Shown piece after piece: positions 26,945 through 36,162 of a DNA stretch of 64,000 bases; positions within the stretch are counted from its first letter, which is position 1, and the number at the start of each line of letters is the position of its first letter. The translations under genes and the position numbers were made by a program. Origin of the DNA: Bryobacterales bacterium (lineage in GTDB: Bacteria > Acidobacteriota > Terriglobia > Bryobacterales > Bryobacteraceae); assembly GCA_016716385.1 (NCBI GenBank), contig JADJWL010000017.1, positions 20,442 to 84,441 of the forward strand, in the 5' to 3' direction. The notes under the pieces were generated by a model. It searched no databases and was not told where the DNA came from. It was given only the letters and a program-made list of their open reading frames with translations.

Positions 26945-28426
26945 ATGGTCGGCGCGATGGCGCGATCGATCTTGTTTTCCCGTATGCGGCGCTGGCTGGC
27001 CGCGGCGTCCGGCGCAAAACGTGTCAGCCGCCGCCGGTTCCTGCAAGCGGCGCTGCCGTTGGCGGCGAGCCCGGTCTTGCTGCATGGCGCGCAACCGCGG
27101 GTGGCCATTGTCGGCGCGGGCATCGCGGGTCTCTACGCCGCGTGGCTGCTCAAGCAGGCGGGCGTTGAAGCAACCATTTTCGAATCGTCGAAACGCAGCG
27201 GCGGCCGGATGTATTCGGCCACCGGCACTCTGGCGCCCGGCGTGACCACCGAGCTGGGTGGCGAGTTCATTGACACAGGACACACCGAGATCCTGCGCCT
27301 TGCGAAGCGTTTCGGTTTCGAACTGATCGACGTGGAAGCGCCTGAAGAGAAGGCGCTCCAAAGCGAAGCGTTTCTGTTTGGCGGAATGCTGCGGCCGGAA
27401 AAGGAGGTGCACGCCGCCTTCGCCGCGGTAGCGCCACTGCTGGCGCGCGACATCGCCGCCGCCGCGCGCAACGCAGCCCGGTACGACCGCTTGTCCATCG
27501 CGGCGTATCTCGATTCCATCGGAGTCAGTGGCTGGCTGCGCGCGCTCTTCGACGTCGCGTTCCAGACCGAGTACGGGCTTGAGCCGGGCGAGCAGACCGC
27601 GATGAACCTGCTCGCGCTGCTGACGGCGGAACCCGACGGAACCGTCACGCTGTTCGGCGAGAGCGACGAACGCTACAAGATCCTGGGTGGTAACCAGCGT
27701 ATCCCTGACGCACTGGCGGGCGAACTCACCGGCCAGATCCGCCACGAGCATCGCCTGGAGGCGTTGACGCACCAGGACGCGGGCTACCGGCTCAGTTTCG
27801 AAAACGGTCGCGAAGAAACCGCGGACGCCGTGCTGCTCACGCTGCCGTTCACGATGCTGCGGCGGGTAACTCTGCGCGTGCCGCTGCCGCCCGCGAAGCG
27901 CTACGCCATCCATGAACTTGGGTACGGCACCGATGCCAAGCTGATGTTCGGAGTCCGGCGCCGCCTCTGGCGGGACGCCGGCTACGGCGGCAACCTCTTC
28001 AGCGACGAGCCGTTCCAGCTTGCCTGGGACAGCAGCCGGCGCCAGCCCTCGGAAGCGGGCGGCATGACGATGCTGTGCGGCGGACGCGCGGGAGTCGCCA
28101 TGGGCGCCACAGATGCCGAACGGCTCGTCGGGCAGTGGATGCCGTCGCTCGAGAAAGCGTGGAAGGGTATTGGCGCGGCCCGCACCGGCACGGCGGCCAT
28201 GTTCCACTGGCCCAGCCATCCGCACACGCTGGCGGCCTACACCTGCTACCGCCCGGGACAGTGGACGCGCATCCGCGGCCACGAGTTCCGCCCGGTGAGC
28301 CGTCTGCACTTCGCCGGCGAACACACGAGTCTCGACTTCCAGGGATACATGGAAGGCGGCGCGGAAACCGGCAAGCGGGCCGCCCGCGCGATCCTCCGCC
28401 AATCCGGTCTGCCCGTGCCATTCTAA
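26945..28426 (+). CDS. Tat-exported flavin monoamine oxidase family protein
   Basis: This 493-residue FAD-dependent amine oxidase has a twin-arginine signal (SRRRFLQAALPLAASP). The Rossmann motif VAIVGAGIAGLYAAWLLKQAG and the GG doublet (RSGGRMYSA) bind FAD. The C-terminal FAGEHTSLDFQGYMEGGAETGKRAA is the family's second FAD-binding signature. The family oxidises primary amines or polyamines to aldehydes with H2O2 release. The start may be 26945 or 26957. A longer frame from 26237 overlaps the DUF1175 gene and is rejected. The substrate is undetermined. It is followed closely by a serine hydrolase gene. Confidence 0.88.
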   Translation: MVGAMARSILFSRMRRWLAAASGAKRVSRRRFLQAALPLAASPVLLHGAQPRVAIVGAGIAGLYAAWLLKQAGVEATIFESSKRSGGRMYSATGTLAPGVTTELGGEFIDTGHTEILRLAKRFGFELIDVEAPEEKALQSEAFLFGGMLRPEKEVHAAFAAVAPLLARDIAAAARNAARYDRLSIAAYLDSIGVSGWLRALFDVAFQTEYGLEPGEQTAMNLLALLTAEPDGTVTLFGESDERYKILGGNQRIPDALAGELTGQIRHEHRLEALTHQDAGYRLSFENGREETADAVLLTLPFTMLRRVTLRVPLPPAKRYAIHELGYGTDAKLMFGVRRRLWRDAGYGGNLFSDEPFQLAWDSSRRQPSEAGGMTMLCGGRAGVAMGATDAERLVGQWMPSLEKAWKGIGAARTGTAAMFHWPSHPHTLAAYTCYRPGQWTRIRGHEFRPVSRLHFAGEHTSLDFQGYMEGGAETGKRAARAILRQSGLPVPF

Positions 28427-28430
28427 GGAG

Positions 28431-29675
28431 ATGCTGCGCTTCGTCTTCGTCCTGCTGCTTGCCGCCCATCTGGCGGCCCAGAGCCTGCCGCTGGCGCCTC
28501 CGGAGACGCTGGGTTTCTCGCCGGAACGGCTGCGCCGCCTGGACGCACTGATGGACCAATACACGCGCGACGGCAAGATCGCCGGCGCCGTGACCTTCAT
28601 CGCGCGGCACGGCAAGGTCGCCCATTTCCAGACCCACGGACACCGCGATCTCGAATCGAAGCAGCCCATGACCCGCGACACGCTGTTCCGCATCGCCTCG
28701 ATGTCGAAGGCGATCACGAGCGTCGCCGTGATGATGCTGCTGGAAGAGGGCAGGGTCCGGCTGAACGACCCGGTGTCCCGCTTCATCCCCTCGTTTGAGA
28801 AGACAACGGTGCTGACGGCGAGCGGGGGCAGCGAGCCGGCCAAGCGGCCGATCACGATCCGCCACCTGCTCACCCACACCTCCGGCGTTTCCTACGGCGC
28901 GAATGCGGCCGCCAAGCGCTACCAGGACGCCGGCGTCCACATGTGGTACTTCGCCGACAAGGCCGAGCCCCTTGCCGCCGTCATCGACCGGCTCGCCAAA
29001 CTGCCCTTCGATGCGCATCCGGGCGAACGCTACATCTACGGATTCAATACGGACATCCTCGGGCGAGTCGTCGAAGTGGCGTCCGGCATGGCGCTCGACA
29101 AGTTCTTTGAGACGCGGATCTTTCAGCCCCTGCAGATGCATGACACGCACTTCTTCCTGCCGCGGGAGAAGGCCTCGAGACTGGCGACTGTCTACGCCGC
29201 CACCGAGAATGGCCGGATCGTGCGCGCGCCGGACAAAGGCCGCGAGGCACAGGGCGAATACGTCGAGGGGCCGCGGCAGTGCTTCTCCGGCGGCGCCGGA
29301 CTCGTCGCCTCAACGGACAACTACGCGCGTTTTCTCGAAATGCTGCGCAACGGCGGGACGCTCGACGGGGTCCGTATCCTCAGCCCGGCGTCGGTCGCGT
29401 CCATGACATCGAATCACGTCGGCGACATGTTCCAGGACGGCGAGATGGGCTTCGGATTGGGTTTCTCGGTTGTGGAGCACATCGGCAAAGCAGGGCGTCT
29501 GGCATCGGTGGGCGAGTATGGCTGGGGTGGCGCCTACTTCACCCAATACTGGGTCGCGCCCAAGGAAGGCGTCGTGGCGCTCTTCATGACGCAGCTTCTG
29601 CCGGCCCGCGGACTCGACTTGCAGGACAAGTTCCGCGCGCTGGTGTACCAGTCCATCGTGGGACCCGGGTTGTGA
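28431..29675 (+). CDS. Exported serine hydrolase, beta-lactamase/EstB family
   Basis: This 414-residue protein has a signal peptide (residues 1-16). The class C beta-lactamase fold carries SMSK (SxxK nucleophile motif, near residue 90) and a Tyr motif (GERYIYGFNTDILGR) as in EstB-type esterases. A Gly-rich third box region (YGWGGAYFTQYW) lies near 360. The family includes esterases, D-aminopeptidases and transesterases, and resistance to beta-lactams is not implied. The Shine-Dalgarno AAGGAG directly abuts the ATG, an unusually short spacing. It is 4 nt downstream of the amine oxidase and likely co-transcribed. Confidence 0.86.
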   Translation: MLRFVFVLLLAAHLAAQSLPLAPPETLGFSPERLRRLDALMDQYTRDGKIAGAVTFIARHGKVAHFQTHGHRDLESKQPMTRDTLFRIASMSKAITSVAVMMLLEEGRVRLNDPVSRFIPSFEKTTVLTASGGSEPAKRPITIRHLLTHTSGVSYGANAAAKRYQDAGVHMWYFADKAEPLAAVIDRLAKLPFDAHPGERYIYGFNTDILGRVVEVASGMALDKFFETRIFQPLQMHDTHFFLPREKASRLATVYAATENGRIVRAPDKGREAQGEYVEGPRQCFSGGAGLVASTDNYARFLEMLRNGGTLDGVRILSPASVASMTSNHVGDMFQDGEMGFGLGFSVVEHIGKAGRLASVGEYGWGGAYFTQYWVAPKEGVVALFMTQLLPARGLDLQDKFRALVYQSIVGPGL

Positions 29676-29709
29676 TCTAATGCGTGAATCAGCGGGGAGG
29701 CGGAGTGCG

Positions 29710-30762
29710 ATGAAACGAACGATCGTGAGCGGCGTGTTTGCCGCGTTGCTGGGCCTGGGATGGATTGCCAGCACCGGTATCGCCCAGGGACCGAAGGTCA
29801 GCGGGCAGGGCGCGATGAAGTTCCGCGTCTTGTACACCGCGTCCCACCTGCCGCCTGAGGCGCAGGCGTCCATCAAGGCGGCGCACGGCGGCTTCGCCGT
29901 GGACACGCGACCGGGCAAGGGTGAGACGTACTTCGCGATCAAGGGCGCGGGCATCATCCAGATCAGCCCCGACCTCAAGCGCACGCGCATGCTGAAGACC
30001 CCGGCGGCGATGAAGGACACGAACATGCACAACGCCACGATCTGGTTCGGTCCGAACGGCACGCCCTACCTGACGTTCCCGGGCAACGAATCGCGGCAGG
30101 TGTTCACGACCGATCTCAATGGCACCCTCGTGCACACCCTCGCGCCGCCGCCCGCGGGCACCGACCTCGGCCACCCGGAGCCAACGAACTATTTCAAGAG
30201 CGACGGCCCGTTCATCCCGACCGACGTCGAATATCTGGACGGCATGTTCTACATCGCCACCGGGTACTCGAAGTTGGATTACGTTCTGACCGCGCGCGTG
30301 CAACCGAAACCGTTCCAGGCGGTGTGGCACGATCTGTCGTTCGGCGGCAAGGGCACGGGCGTGGGCCAGTTCGGCACGGGCCACGGCATCACGGTGCCGC
30401 CGGGAACCCGGCGCATCGACGTCGCCGACCGCCCGCATTCGGAGATTGACCGCTTCACGCGCTACGGCCAGTACATCTCGACGCTGAGCCTCCCGCAGGG
30501 TTCGTTCCCGTGCGATATCGACTACCTGGGCAACTACGCCACGGTGGGCGCGCTGCACGGACCCGACCGCACGAAAGGCGCTCCAATCTACATTCTGGAA
30601 AACGACCGCCTCATCTCGACGATCATGGCGAAAGAGGAACTGGGTCTTGAGACCTTCCAGCACATTCACAACGCGGTGATGCGGCAGGTCGGAGGCAAGT
30701 ATTACCTGATCGTGCAGGCGTGGAATCCGGGCGACTTCGCGATTCTCGAACAGGTGATCTAG
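29710..30762 (+). CDS. Exported NHL/6-bladed propeller protein
   Basis: This 350-residue protein starts at an ATG preceded by GGAGGCGGAG; an upstream ATG at 29680 lacks such a site. It has a signal peptide (IVSGVFAALLGLGWIASTGIAQG). Repeats of strand-rich sequence such as FHGITV-like turns (GTGHGITVPPGTRRIDVADRPHSEIDRFTRYG) match NHL-type propellers. No catalytic residue is recognisable. It sits between the serine hydrolase and an unknown exported protein, on the same strand with short gaps. Binding of a carbohydrate or lipid is possible but not shown. Confidence 0.65.
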   Translation: MKRTIVSGVFAALLGLGWIASTGIAQGPKVSGQGAMKFRVLYTASHLPPEAQASIKAAHGGFAVDTRPGKGETYFAIKGAGIIQISPDLKRTRMLKTPAAMKDTNMHNATIWFGPNGTPYLTFPGNESRQVFTTDLNGTLVHTLAPPPAGTDLGHPEPTNYFKSDGPFIPTDVEYLDGMFYIATGYSKLDYVLTARVQPKPFQAVWHDLSFGGKGTGVGQFGTGHGITVPPGTRRIDVADRPHSEIDRFTRYGQYISTLSLPQGSFPCDIDYLGNYATVGALHGPDRTKGAPIYILENDRLISTIMAKEELGLETFQHIHNAVMRQVGGKYYLIVQAWNPGDFAILEQVI

Positions 30763-30770
30763 CCGCCGCC

Positions 30771-32177
30771 ATGATTCGCGCCACGGCGCTGCTTCTGCTG
30801 CTCTGTTCCGCCTCCTTCAGTTCAGAGGAAGCTGAGACACTTGCAGTGCTGGCGCGCACCGCTCCGCCGGAGTTCGCCGCGGATGCTCTGCTGCTGCTCG
30901 CGGAAGATGAATCGCTCGGTGCCGGCGCACGCGTGGAGTGGGCAGTCGAAGCCTTCCGGACGGCCGTCCGTGCCCGCGACTCCGCATCGTGGATTCGATA
31001 TCCGGGCCGGATGGCCGACAGCGTCAATGGACTGCGGGGAAACGCCGCGCGGCTGGGCTTGGACGCCCTGACCCTCCGCGGCCGCGCTGTCCGTGTCCTC
31101 CTGAAGCTCGACAAGCGTCACGCTTACGAACTGTTCGCGGAGTACGGACTGCCGGACACACCGGCCGTACCATGCCGCTCGGAGATGGTGCCGGATCCGG
31201 CGGCCTATTTCGAGACCGTACGCGAAGTGATCGGGTCCGTGCGGACGGACGCCGACCGCGATCTGCTTGGCGGAAAGGATCGGGTCGCGCTGCTGACCGA
31301 GGCGCTCCGGCTCGCCCGGCATCCGATGGCGGTTGCCGCCGCCATTGAACTGCTCACCGGCCTCGCGCTCAGCCCAGAGGAAGTGGCGGCCGTGGCGCCT
31401 GTTCTTGGCGCGAGTTTGGCCGCTGCGCTTGGAGGCGACCGGTCGTTCACCGCGGCACAGTCACGCACCGCGCGGGTGGAACGCGTCGCGGTCCTCTTGA
31501 AGGAGGCGGAGATCGATGCCACGCCGCTGGTGGCTGCGTATCGAACGTACCTGGTCCGCCACTTCGGCGGCGACCGCTGTGCGGAGGCTACGGAACAGGC
31601 GACGCGGGCGGAAGCGGAGAAGTTCGACCAGATGGTGACGCGGCTTGGCCTGGCCGGGCGTGTCGCCCCCATAGACGAGGAGGAGTCGCGGCCTCGCAGG
31701 CTTCTCGACGCAGCCGAAGACGAGATGATGTGGGACTCGCCGCATGACCGGCGAGTTCTGCGCAGCTTGCGGCAGCTACGCTTCAACGCGAACGACGAAC
31801 CCTATACGGCGTCGGAGAAGGCCTCTCTGGAATGGCTGCGGTGGGCGGACGAAGTCGTGCTTGAGGTGGAGGAATGGCAGCCCGAGGGCAGCGCGCTCAG
31901 GCAGATGTTCCTGAAATGGTCCGCCTACTCGAGCCTGATCGACGTGCTGCCCGAAGGGGCTGAACACCAGCGTGCCGTTTCGCTGCTGATTGCGTTTCTC
32001 GTTTCCAGCTACGAGGAGGAACATCACGTCGAGTGGTATGAGCTCGTCACGAACACGGCTGTCCGGTCGAGAGACCTTCCCGCACAGCAGCGGGAACTCA
32101 TCTGGAACGCCTTTGCGCATTCCGGGAATCCGGCGCTGGCTCTCCGCGCGGCAATCGAACGGTGGCGCTACCGGTGA
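30771..32177 (+). CDS. Exported alpha-helical protein of unknown function
   Basis: This 468-residue protein has a signal peptide (MIRATALLLLLCSASFSS) and is otherwise almost wholly helical, rich in Ala, Leu, Glu and Arg. The repeated helix pairs resemble HEAT/TPR-type solenoids (AADALLLLAEDESLG; AVAAAIELLTGLALSPEEVAAV), but no consensus repeat is firm. Start chosen at 30771, 8 nt after the previous stop. The 3' end overlaps a doubtful minus-strand frame. Unknown function. Confidence 0.65.
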   Translation: MIRATALLLLLCSASFSSEEAETLAVLARTAPPEFAADALLLLAEDESLGAGARVEWAVEAFRTAVRARDSASWIRYPGRMADSVNGLRGNAARLGLDALTLRGRAVRVLLKLDKRHAYELFAEYGLPDTPAVPCRSEMVPDPAAYFETVREVIGSVRTDADRDLLGGKDRVALLTEALRLARHPMAVAAAIELLTGLALSPEEVAAVAPVLGASLAAALGGDRSFTAAQSRTARVERVAVLLKEAEIDATPLVAAYRTYLVRHFGGDRCAEATEQATRAEAEKFDQMVTRLGLAGRVAPIDEEESRPRRLLDAAEDEMMWDSPHDRRVLRSLRQLRFNANDEPYTASEKASLEWLRWADEVVLEVEEWQPEGSALRQMFLKWSAYSSLIDVLPEGAEHQRAVSLLIAFLVSSYEEEHHVEWYELVTNTAVRSRDLPAQQRELIWNAFAHSGNPALALRAAIERWRYR

Positions 32178-32415
32178 CCGGACTGGCCTCCGCGTGTCTC
32201 GCCCGCCTTCTGATCAAGTCGCGGTTCACCGCCCCCAGCGACGGAAAGTATCCGGCGAAGCCGGCATCGGTGCGATCCGGGGGGTGCAGGCCGGGGCGGA
32301 AGTCCTTGAGCCGGAAAAGGTCGGTCGCGGCGATCACCGCGCAGCCCCAGGCGCGATACTCCATCGTCCCCTGTGCCCAGGCGCGATCCGGCCCGACCCA
32401 GAGCGCGTAGCCCAT
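32098..32415 (-). CDS. Doubtful small hypothetical protein
   Basis: This 105-codon frame starts 4 nt after the stop of the upstream 146-residue gene. Its middle (MEYRAWGCAVIAATDLFRLK) looks protein-like. However, it overlaps the end of the plus-strand gene by 80 nt and ends in Arg-rich sequence expected from a reverse frame. No domain is recognised. It may be an artefact or a decayed gene. Confidence 0.3.
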   Translation of the reverse strand: MGYALWVGPDRAWAQGTMEYRAWGCAVIAATDLFRLKDFRPGLHPPDRTDAGFAGYFPSLGAVNRDLIRRRARHAEASPVTGSATVRLPRGEPAPDSRNAQRRSR

Positions 32416-32418
32416 ACC

Positions 32419-32859
32419 CTACCGCAACCCGCGCATCCGTTCGGCAAAGGCCTCGTACGATCCCGGAGACCGCTGGTTCATCCATTTGGCGAACTCCGCG
32501 CCCACGGTTTCCAGATTGTGGTAGAGCATCTGGTCCCGCGTGGCGGCGCGCCAACTGGCGATCATCGGACGCAACCGCTCCCAAACCAGGAGAAGCTCAC
32601 GTCCGCTTTGGAAGAAGAGGTCTTTCTGCAGAACACCCGATGCCACAATGGACGCTACCATCTCCCAATACGTGGTCACCTGGCGGAAAAACGCGTTGGC
32701 GTCCGTGCCGGGAGGGCATGCCTGGATGCACTCTTCCCAGGATTGAAACTTGAAGCTCGACGCAAACCACGCCCGTGCCTCGCGCAAACGGGGTTCGCGG
32801 CGCATCTCGTAGAGCCGCAGGATCAGGTTGACGTCATCAATGTTCGCGGAACGGTCCAT
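32419..32859 (-). CDS. Hypothetical helical protein (DUF4760-like)
   Basis: This 146-residue cytosolic protein is helical throughout. N-terminal MDRSANIDDVNLILRLYEMRREPRLREAR is followed by aromatic/charged helices (FWEMVAS-like region VTTYWEMVASIVASG) and an ending rich in Arg. Composition and length resemble small DUF4760-type proteins. There is no signal peptide and no catalytic motif. It lies 23 nt downstream of the ceramidase-like gene on the same strand. Confidence 0.55.
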   Translation of the reverse strand: MDRSANIDDVNLILRLYEMRREPRLREARAWFASSFKFQSWEECIQACPPGTDANAFFRQVTTYWEMVASIVASGVLQKDLFFQSGRELLLVWERLRPMIASWRAATRDQMLYHNLETVGAEFAKWMNQRSPGSYEAFAERMRGLR

Positions 32860-32882
32860 AGGCTTTCATGATCGCACCGGGA

Positions 32883-34157
32883 TCAGCGCCTCGGGATCGC
32901 GTCCAGAAAGCTGACCACGGCATCGCCGAAATCGCGCTCCACTTGCGGCGTGAACGGCGACGTGCGCGGCTCGTAGCCGCCTTCCCGGAACGCCTCGGCC
33001 GTAGGCAGGTAGCCGAGCCAGCCGTTCGTGTAGCCGAAGAAGAACGTATTCGGAAACGGGGATTCGTCGCGCGCGCGGAAGGCGATCTCGCAGAACATCT
33101 CGACCGGAGCGCCCCAGGCCACGGCGTCGCCGATGCGCAGGAAGCGCACCGGAATCCGCACAAGATCCGCGCCGCCGGGGCCTTTGGCGGCATAGTGCGG
33201 CAGTTCCGCCGGCCAGCCCAGCCCGGACTTCCGCGGCGTCTCCACCCACGTTTCGCCGAGCCACAGTTTGGTGTCGGCAGTCCCCAAGGCCAGACTGCGG
33301 TACGCGTCGAGGATCCGGTTGCCCAGCAGAACACGGAACTCGCCGAGATGAGCGCTCTTGGGATCCGCCTGCACCGAATAGATCGGCGCGATGTTGCCCG
33401 CAGCGCCGTTCACGTACAGCACCGGCGCGCCGATCTGCTGCTCGACATGCGTCGCGACGATGCCGGGCGCGTCCCCGCTGATCTCAACAAAGCGGCCGCT
33501 CATCGCCGTTCCGTGCATCGCGTAGTTGGCGATGAGCGCGATCGGCGTGCCGTCGGGGCGGTCCAGCCGGATCAGACCGATCTGTCGGTCTACCGGGCCG
33601 TCCGGATTCAGTCCGAGCGAGATCGTCCCGTTCAGATCGCGCGCCCGGCGGTTGATGTTGGCGCGGGCGAAGCCCTTGCCCGCCGCGGCGCGTGCCGGTT
33701 CCAGCTTCGCGCGCGCTTCTTCAATCCCGGAAATCAGCGATTCCTGGATGAACTGGAGATATTCGCGGCTCCAGGGGTGCTCCGAGCGGCCCTTCAACAG
33801 GACGTCGTACACGCCCGGCGGACCCACCTCCGGAGCCGAGTGTGTGTGGGTGACCGTCCACCACACCTGCCGGGGTTCGATCCCGGTCCGTTTCTGGAGT
33901 TCGGCGGCGAAATCGTCGTAGACCGAGGGCGAGAACACACAAAGATCGGAGGCGACCAGGTACACCTGCGTCGCGCCGTCGTCAAGTGCCACGATTCGGT
34001 GGAAGATCGGATCGTGGACGCCGGTGGACTGCCGGGCGCCGTACCCCATCAGCCATTGCGGGGTCTTTGGGGTGATGTCCACCTTCACGGCGGACGCCCG
34101 CAAGGCGGCCAAACCGGGAGCGGCAAGGACGAGGAGAGCGAACAGAGCGCGAAGCAT
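32883..34157 (-). CDS. Exported neutral/alkaline ceramidase-like hydrolase
   Basis: This 424-residue protein has a signal peptide (residues 1-18) and the N-terminal catalytic domain of neutral/alkaline non-lysosomal ceramidases. Zinc-binding His residues are seen in TVTHTHSAP and NYAMHGTAMSG, and the catalytic Ser motif reads EISGDAPG. True ceramidases also carry a C-terminal domain, which is absent here, so this is a short, domain-only member like many bacterial proteins of the family. Amide hydrolysis of sphingolipid-like or other substrates is inferred from family only. It lies 19 nt downstream of the phosphodiesterase gene. Confidence 0.85.
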   Translation of the reverse strand: MLRALFALLVLAAPGLAALRASAVKVDITPKTPQWLMGYGARQSTGVHDPIFHRIVALDDGATQVYLVASDLCVFSPSVYDDFAAELQKRTGIEPRQVWWTVTHTHSAPEVGPPGVYDVLLKGRSEHPWSREYLQFIQESLISGIEEARAKLEPARAAAGKGFARANINRRARDLNGTISLGLNPDGPVDRQIGLIRLDRPDGTPIALIANYAMHGTAMSGRFVEISGDAPGIVATHVEQQIGAPVLYVNGAAGNIAPIYSVQADPKSAHLGEFRVLLGNRILDAYRSLALGTADTKLWLGETWVETPRKSGLGWPAELPHYAAKGPGGADLVRIPVRFLRIGDAVAWGAPVEMFCEIAFRARDESPFPNTFFFGYTNGWLGYLPTAEAFREGGYEPRTSPFTPQVERDFGDAVVSFLDAIPRR

Positions 34158-34176
34158 TGTTATCAGGGTATACCCG

Positions 34177-35958
34177 TCAGCGCGGATCCCACGCGATCCC
34201 CAGTTGCTTCGCGATCACCGCGGCGGCGTCGACCGCCGTGGGACGCCGCGGCAGTTGCAGGCCGGGTCCGCGGCCGATCAGGATGGCCTGCATGTCGTCG
34301 CGCTCCGGCCAGAAGCCGTGCTCGCCGGCCGGTTCGGCCAGGACGCGCACGGGGCCGCTCTCGAGCCGGGTCGTCATACCCCATCCCGGCGCCACGTCGA
34401 ACGAAAGATCGGCGCAGGCGGCGCACTCGTATCCGTAGCGGCCCTGGCTGCGGGCCGGATCGAAGAAGCGCGTCACGATGCGGCCCCCTGTGCGCGGATC
34501 CTTCACCGAGGTCAGCGCCTTCTCCACTTCGCGCAACAATTTCCGGCGGTCTTCGGGCGGAACGACGCCATCCTTCCAATCGGTCGTATTCAACAGGACG
34601 CCGCTCCTCACCGCAACGGCCCGGGAGCGGGCGGCGTCCATCCTTCCTTCCGCGTCAACCGCAAGCAGACCGGCGTCGTGCAGCACGGTGTTCACGGCGA
34701 GGTGCCGGGAAACGCCCGTCATCCCGTGGTCGCTCATGAACAGCAGCGTGTCGTCAGGTCCGGCCAGGGAGGCGAGCGCTTCCAGCCCGCGGTTGACAGC
34801 GGCATAGGCCCAGCGGCGGCAAGCGGTAATCCGCGCATCCGGATCCGGGCGCAGCCACAGGTGGTCAGTCTCATCGGGGAAGTTCAGATACCCCAGAAAG
34901 AGGTCCGGCTGGCGGCGCTCCCACAACCATTGCATTTGTGAGGCGGCCTGCCGGACGACGTATTCGACAGCCTCCAGGTAGCGGCGCTCGGCGGTCCCGT
35001 CGCCTCCCTGGGCCAGCACGGCTCCGAATTCTCCCTGGCGCAGCAACTGGCTGGGTCCATTGCCCACGAAAGGTCCGCGCGTGGCGATCAACTGTGCGGC
35101 CAGGTCCTTTTCGCCCGCGCAGGCGAGTTCGGAGACGGCGTTCTGGTGCAGCAGAAAGTCCGAGCCCCGCGGCGCGAGGTGGAACAGGCGGAACGAGACG
35201 GCGTTGCCGTCCGGCAGCGGCAGAGGATCGGAATAGTGCCGGGCCAGCGGCCGGCCGAGCGGCGGGGTCGACTCGAGTGGCTCCGCGCGGACCAGGACCC
35301 AGCGGCCGGGATCGATGGCGACGGCGAGGGCGTCCCCCCAAATGGCGGCGTGGAAGTGGTACGGCCCCGTGGTCCAGGTGACAAACCGCTGCGGACGGCC
35401 GGCGCGCGGCAGCCCTTCGGTCCAGAACGCCCCGTCCTCGTCTTTGACATTCGCCGGCCGGATCGCGGCATGCGGCGTGATGCGGGCGGTCTGGTAGCCA
35501 TTGCAAACCACCGGCGGCTGTGGCAGATCGAGGCCCGCCGACTGGGGCGTAAACGGGTACGCCTGGGTCACCTGGAACGCGGCGACACTGCGTCCCTGAC
35601 GCGCGGCGGCCACCCAGAGCGGCTCGGCGGCGAGGAACGTGGAGCGGAAGCCGTTCCCTCGCTCAAGAAACGTGTGCGCGGCCCGGGGCAGCATCGGCGG
35701 ATCGTTGGAGGCGATGCCGTTGCGTCCGGCCCAGACGCCGGTATAGAGAGCGGCGTGCGAGTTGGCGGTGGTGCTGGGAAACGCCGGGATCATCGGGCGC
35801 GCCGATCCGGCGCCGGCGGTCGCGTCGAGAACGGCCAGTTCGCGCGCCGCTGGGTCCTGCCGCCAGACGTGCCATCCGGCTCCGTCGAGGCTCAGGGCGA
35901 TGACGCGCGCATCGGCGGTCGCGGCAAGAATGAGGAGGCAAAAGAAGACCCGTGGCAT
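34177..35958 (-). CDS. Exported alkaline-phosphatase-superfamily phosphodiesterase
   Basis: This 593-residue protein has a short signal peptide (VFFCLLILAATADA). It belongs to the type I phosphodiesterase/nucleotide pyrophosphatase group. Metal and nucleophile sites include SLDGAGW (first Asp), PAFPSTTANSHAALYTG (Thr nucleophile region), NFPDETDHLW and MSDHGMTG, with a late EHGFWPERDDM (His). The ATG at 35958 is chosen. An upstream GTG at 35994 would read through the tRNA gene. It starts only 6 nt after the 3' end of tRNA-Leu. Substrate unknown; candidates are phosphodiesters or sulfate-free phosphoesters. Confidence 0.85.
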   Translation of the reverse strand: MPRVFFCLLILAATADARVIALSLDGAGWHVWRQDPAARELAVLDATAGAGSARPMIPAFPSTTANSHAALYTGVWAGRNGIASNDPPMLPRAAHTFLERGNGFRSTFLAAEPLWVAAARQGRSVAAFQVTQAYPFTPQSAGLDLPQPPVVCNGYQTARITPHAAIRPANVKDEDGAFWTEGLPRAGRPQRFVTWTTGPYHFHAAIWGDALAVAIDPGRWVLVRAEPLESTPPLGRPLARHYSDPLPLPDGNAVSFRLFHLAPRGSDFLLHQNAVSELACAGEKDLAAQLIATRGPFVGNGPSQLLRQGEFGAVLAQGGDGTAERRYLEAVEYVVRQAASQMQWLWERRQPDLFLGYLNFPDETDHLWLRPDPDARITACRRWAYAAVNRGLEALASLAGPDDTLLFMSDHGMTGVSRHLAVNTVLHDAGLLAVDAEGRMDAARSRAVAVRSGVLLNTTDWKDGVVPPEDRRKLLREVEKALTSVKDPRTGGRIVTRFFDPARSQGRYGYECAACADLSFDVAPGWGMTTRLESGPVRVLAEPAGEHGFWPERDDMQAILIGRGPGLQLPRRPTAVDAAAVIAKQLGIAWDPR

Positions 35959-35964
35959 CTGACA

Positions 35965-36053
35965 TGGTAGCGGAGGTGGGACTCGAACCCACACGAGGGT
36001 TACCCCTCAGCGGATTTTAAGTCCGCTATGTCTACCGATTCCATCACTCCGCC
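35965..36053 (-). tRNA. tRNA-Leu, anticodon UAA
   Basis: An 89-nt cloverleaf with encoded CCA at its 3' end. The acceptor stem starts GGCGGAG and pairs with CTCCGCT, giving a G1:U72 wobble. D-arm, anticodon stem GCGGA/TCCGC around loop CTTAAAA (anticodon TAA), a long class-II variable arm (GAGGGGTAACCCTC) and T-arm GTGGG-TTCGAGT-CCCAC are all present. It closely follows the class-II layout of bacterial tRNA-Leu(UAA). Confidence 0.95.
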
Positions 36054-36162
36054 GCGCTCCTCTTAGTATGTCAGTTCGCCCCGGTTTCATGCGCGAAGCC
36101 GTGCATGTACCATAATCGAGGACATTGCCTCACCGGCGAATCCGATTCCGCATGGATCAACG

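Noticed and set aside
26918..28879. A 906-codon minus-strand frame over the amine oxidase gene
   Set aside because: Only the last 252 codons match DUF1175; the rest is the reverse frame of the amine oxidase and serine hydrolase genes.
32168..32584. Minus-strand 138-codon frame
   Set aside because: It overlaps the 146-residue gene in another frame and is Gly/Arg-rich, typical of a GC-rich shadow frame.
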